From NCBI RefSeq assembly GCF_004745505.1, contig NZ_RKLX01000008.1, forward strand, positions 1 through 64,000: 64,000 bases of DNA, given 5' to 3'. Numbering within the stretch: the first letter of the stretch is position 1; each line of letters opens with the position of its first letter. The notes below the pieces were generated by a model. That model was not told where the DNA came from, did not search any database, and saw only the letters and a list, made by a program, of their open reading frames with translations. Positions 62,939 to 64,000 of the stretch are shown piece after piece. Made by a program: the position numbers and the translations under genes. The stretch is from Levilactobacillus suantsaiihabitans. Lineage in GTDB: Bacteria > Bacillota > Bacilli > Lactobacillales > Lactobacillaceae.

Positions 62939-63388
62939 GTGGGTTATGTGTTAAATTTACGGCAGCAAATCGGCCACGCACCGCTGATCGTCGTAGGCGC
63001 CGCGGCCGTGGTCTACCGGCAATCAGCGTTACTGTTGGTGCACCGCACGGATAATCAACGCTGGGGTCTGCCAGCCGGTTCCAAGGAACTCAACGAAAGT
63101 ACGCTAACAACGGCCAAACGTGAGCTGCACGAGGAAACCAATCTGACGGCCACGGACGCAAAATTATTAACGGTCGTGAGTGGCGCTGGCATGCAATATC
63201 AATATCCCAATGGTGATCAGATTGATTCGGTCACGGTGGTTTATGAGCTGACCGCGACCGGCGAACCCAATGGCGATGATCACGAAACTAGCGCAGCTAA
63301 ATTTTTCCCACTGACGCAATTGCCAACGGCGTTGACGCCATTAACGCGTGAGATTTTAACCACGCTAGGCGTCGGTCAGCTGCATTAA
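62939..63388 (+). CDS. Nudix hydrolase
   Basis: A 149-residue Nudix-fold pyrophosphohydrolase. The Nudix box is GSKELNESTLTTAKRELHEET (split: GSKELNE near residues 47-53, RELHEETNL near 61-69), with the catalytic REx2EE intact and the usual final Gly replaced by Asn. The strand IVVGAAAVVYRQSALLLVHR precedes it. Substrate class cannot be assigned; general nucleotide clean-up is possible. GTG start with GCGGGTGAAG upstream, weak. It follows msrA by 47 bases and has its own extended -10 promoter. Confidence 0.85.
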   Translation: MGYVLNLRQQIGHAPLIVVGAAAVVYRQSALLLVHRTDNQRWGLPAGSKELNESTLTTAKRELHEETNLTATDAKLLTVVSGAGMQYQYPNGDQIDSVTVVYELTATGEPNGDDHETSAAKFFPLTQLPTALTPLTREILTTLGVGQLH

Positions 63389-63392
63389 AACT

Positions 63393-63435
63393 TAAAACCA
63401 GTGAGCAGGTGAAAAAAACTTGCTGACTGGTTTTA
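63393..63435 (+). terminator. Terminator of the Nudix gene
   Basis: A 17-position stem TAAAACCAGTGAGCAGG with CTTGCTGACTGGTTTTA (one G-G mismatch, one G-T pair), loop TGAAAAAAA-like. Confidence 0.75.
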
Positions 63436-63471
63436 ATTTGGCTGGCATTCGAGGCTGGCGCGCTTGAAGCA

Positions 63472-63503
63472 CTACTTTCGATAATATATATTATGTAAAG
63501 TAG
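63472..63503. promoter_or_regulatory. 32-bp near-perfect palindrome, possible operator
   Basis: CTACTTTCGATAATAT is followed by its near reverse complement ATATTATGTAAAGTAG; 14 of 16 pairs match. The centre ATAATATATATTAT is fully symmetric. It lies in a gene-free stretch. Confidence 0.5.
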
Positions 63504-64000
63504 AGAATGAAAAAGCTTTTAGTTGGGCAAGTGCCGGTTCCCTGCTTAATTACATTGACTCATCCAGTCATGTCATGATCGTTCAGTTCGTCAGCAAGTT
63601 CGTCTGCTAGAATGCCACGTCCGCTTTTGTGCTGAACTGTATTTAACGTGCTGTGCGCCGTTGACAACTGACTACCGGCTGACTAGCCGACTTCAGGCTG
63701 CTGACTGAATAGCCGTTGCCGACCGCCAACCAGCAACCATAACCTATTGCGCGTCAGTCTAAAAAAACGGCTATTTACGGGCGGATTCTACGGCCATTTC
63801 GCGATGACCTGATCAGCTAATTCCTGAACGTGTGCTCAGAATCAACGTCCTTTTTCCGGAAATTTGACGTTTGCTACCGCATGACTGTTGACTGATGGTT
63901 TAAGCGGAATTTTGCGCTTGTTGGTCGTTGAATTGACCTAGATCTGAAGTTCACGGTTGGTTGAGATTACTGGTAAACTGGCTATGATGCTGCCGCGACC
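63504..64000. other. Gene-free stretch at the right edge
   Basis: No open frame with a ribosome binding site was found on either strand. A long-range pair AATAGCCGTT/AACGGCTATT (63708-63717 with 63766-63775) and a family C-like scrap GGTTTAAGCGGAA near 63898-63910 are the only structures noted. It is probably an upstream regulatory region or repeat debris before a gene outside the window. Confidence 0.4.

Overview
The window is a chromosomal segment of a lactic acid bacterium. Gene order (trmK-nif3; dnaE-...-pyk; xerD-ribT-scpA-scpB-rluB; FMN switch-ribU; ypbB-recQ; cmk-rpsA-der-hup; cca-thyA-dfrA; rbgA-rnhB-dprA-topA-xerC-hslVU; parE-parC) is that of Lactobacillaceae, start signals are strong AGGAGG-type sites, and the base composition looks GC-rich for the group (judged by eye, not counted). 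The usual dnaE-pfkA-pyk block has no pfkA; a transaldolase/F6P-aldolase-like gene stands there instead. This points to an obligately heterofermentative lineage such as a high-GC Levilactobacillus relative (inference). No rRNA, tRNA, CRISPR, prophage or intact transposase gene was seen. Layout: 0.4-4.3 kb, an Rrf2-type regulator with a giant MMPL transporter; 5-8 kb, tRNA methylation, Nif3 and tripeptidase T; 8-14.3 kb, clpB behind a CtsR operator and dnaE behind a LexA-type box; 14.4-17.4 kb, sugar-phosphate aldolase-like gene and pyruvate kinase; 18-22.7 kb, CvfB, XerD and the ribT-scpA-scpB-rluB chromosome segregation/ribosome cluster; 22.7-26.2 kb, FMN riboswitch-ribU and the ypbB-recQ pair; 26.2-27 kb, a small accessory island with an orphan structured RNA and a nonsense-interrupted nuclease-like gene; 27-33.4 kb, LysM protein, cmk, S1 protein, der, HU and a TPR protein; 33.5-39.3 kb, YitT (minus strand) and the cca-ABC-F-thyA-dfrA operon; 39.8-43.7 kb, hemolysin III-like protein (minus strand), DegV, ypmR-ypmS-yozE and a tiny antitoxin-like ORF; 44.2-52.2 kb, rbgA-rnhB-dprA-topA and xerC-hslV-hslU; 52.3-61 kb, epimerase, plsY (minus strand), parE-parC behind a LexA box, a LysR regulator and ppaC; 61-63.4 kb, a secreted matrixin-like protease, msrB-msrA and a Nudix hydrolase; the last ~560 bases hold no gene. 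The genes are overwhelmingly housekeeping. The least explained material is between them: three families of dispersed, highly structured intergenic repeats. Family A is about 190 nt, a four-way-junction fold with base-pair-compensated arms, at 4.7, 17.5, 19.1, 34.5 and 39.7 kb. Family B is about 100-230 nt, at 17.8, 39.4 and 44.1 kb. Family C is about 115-120 nt, a long bulged outer stem with an inner hairpin, at 5.0 kb and as a tandem pair at 53.4 kb, with a fragment at 34.55 kb. In these families pairing is conserved while sequence changes, so the fold rather than the sequence seems to be maintained. They sit between transcription units, never inside operons, and occur in clusters (A+C, A+B, A/C chimera, B+A). 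They are the best candidates here for something undescribed, followed by the 26.2-kb RNA.
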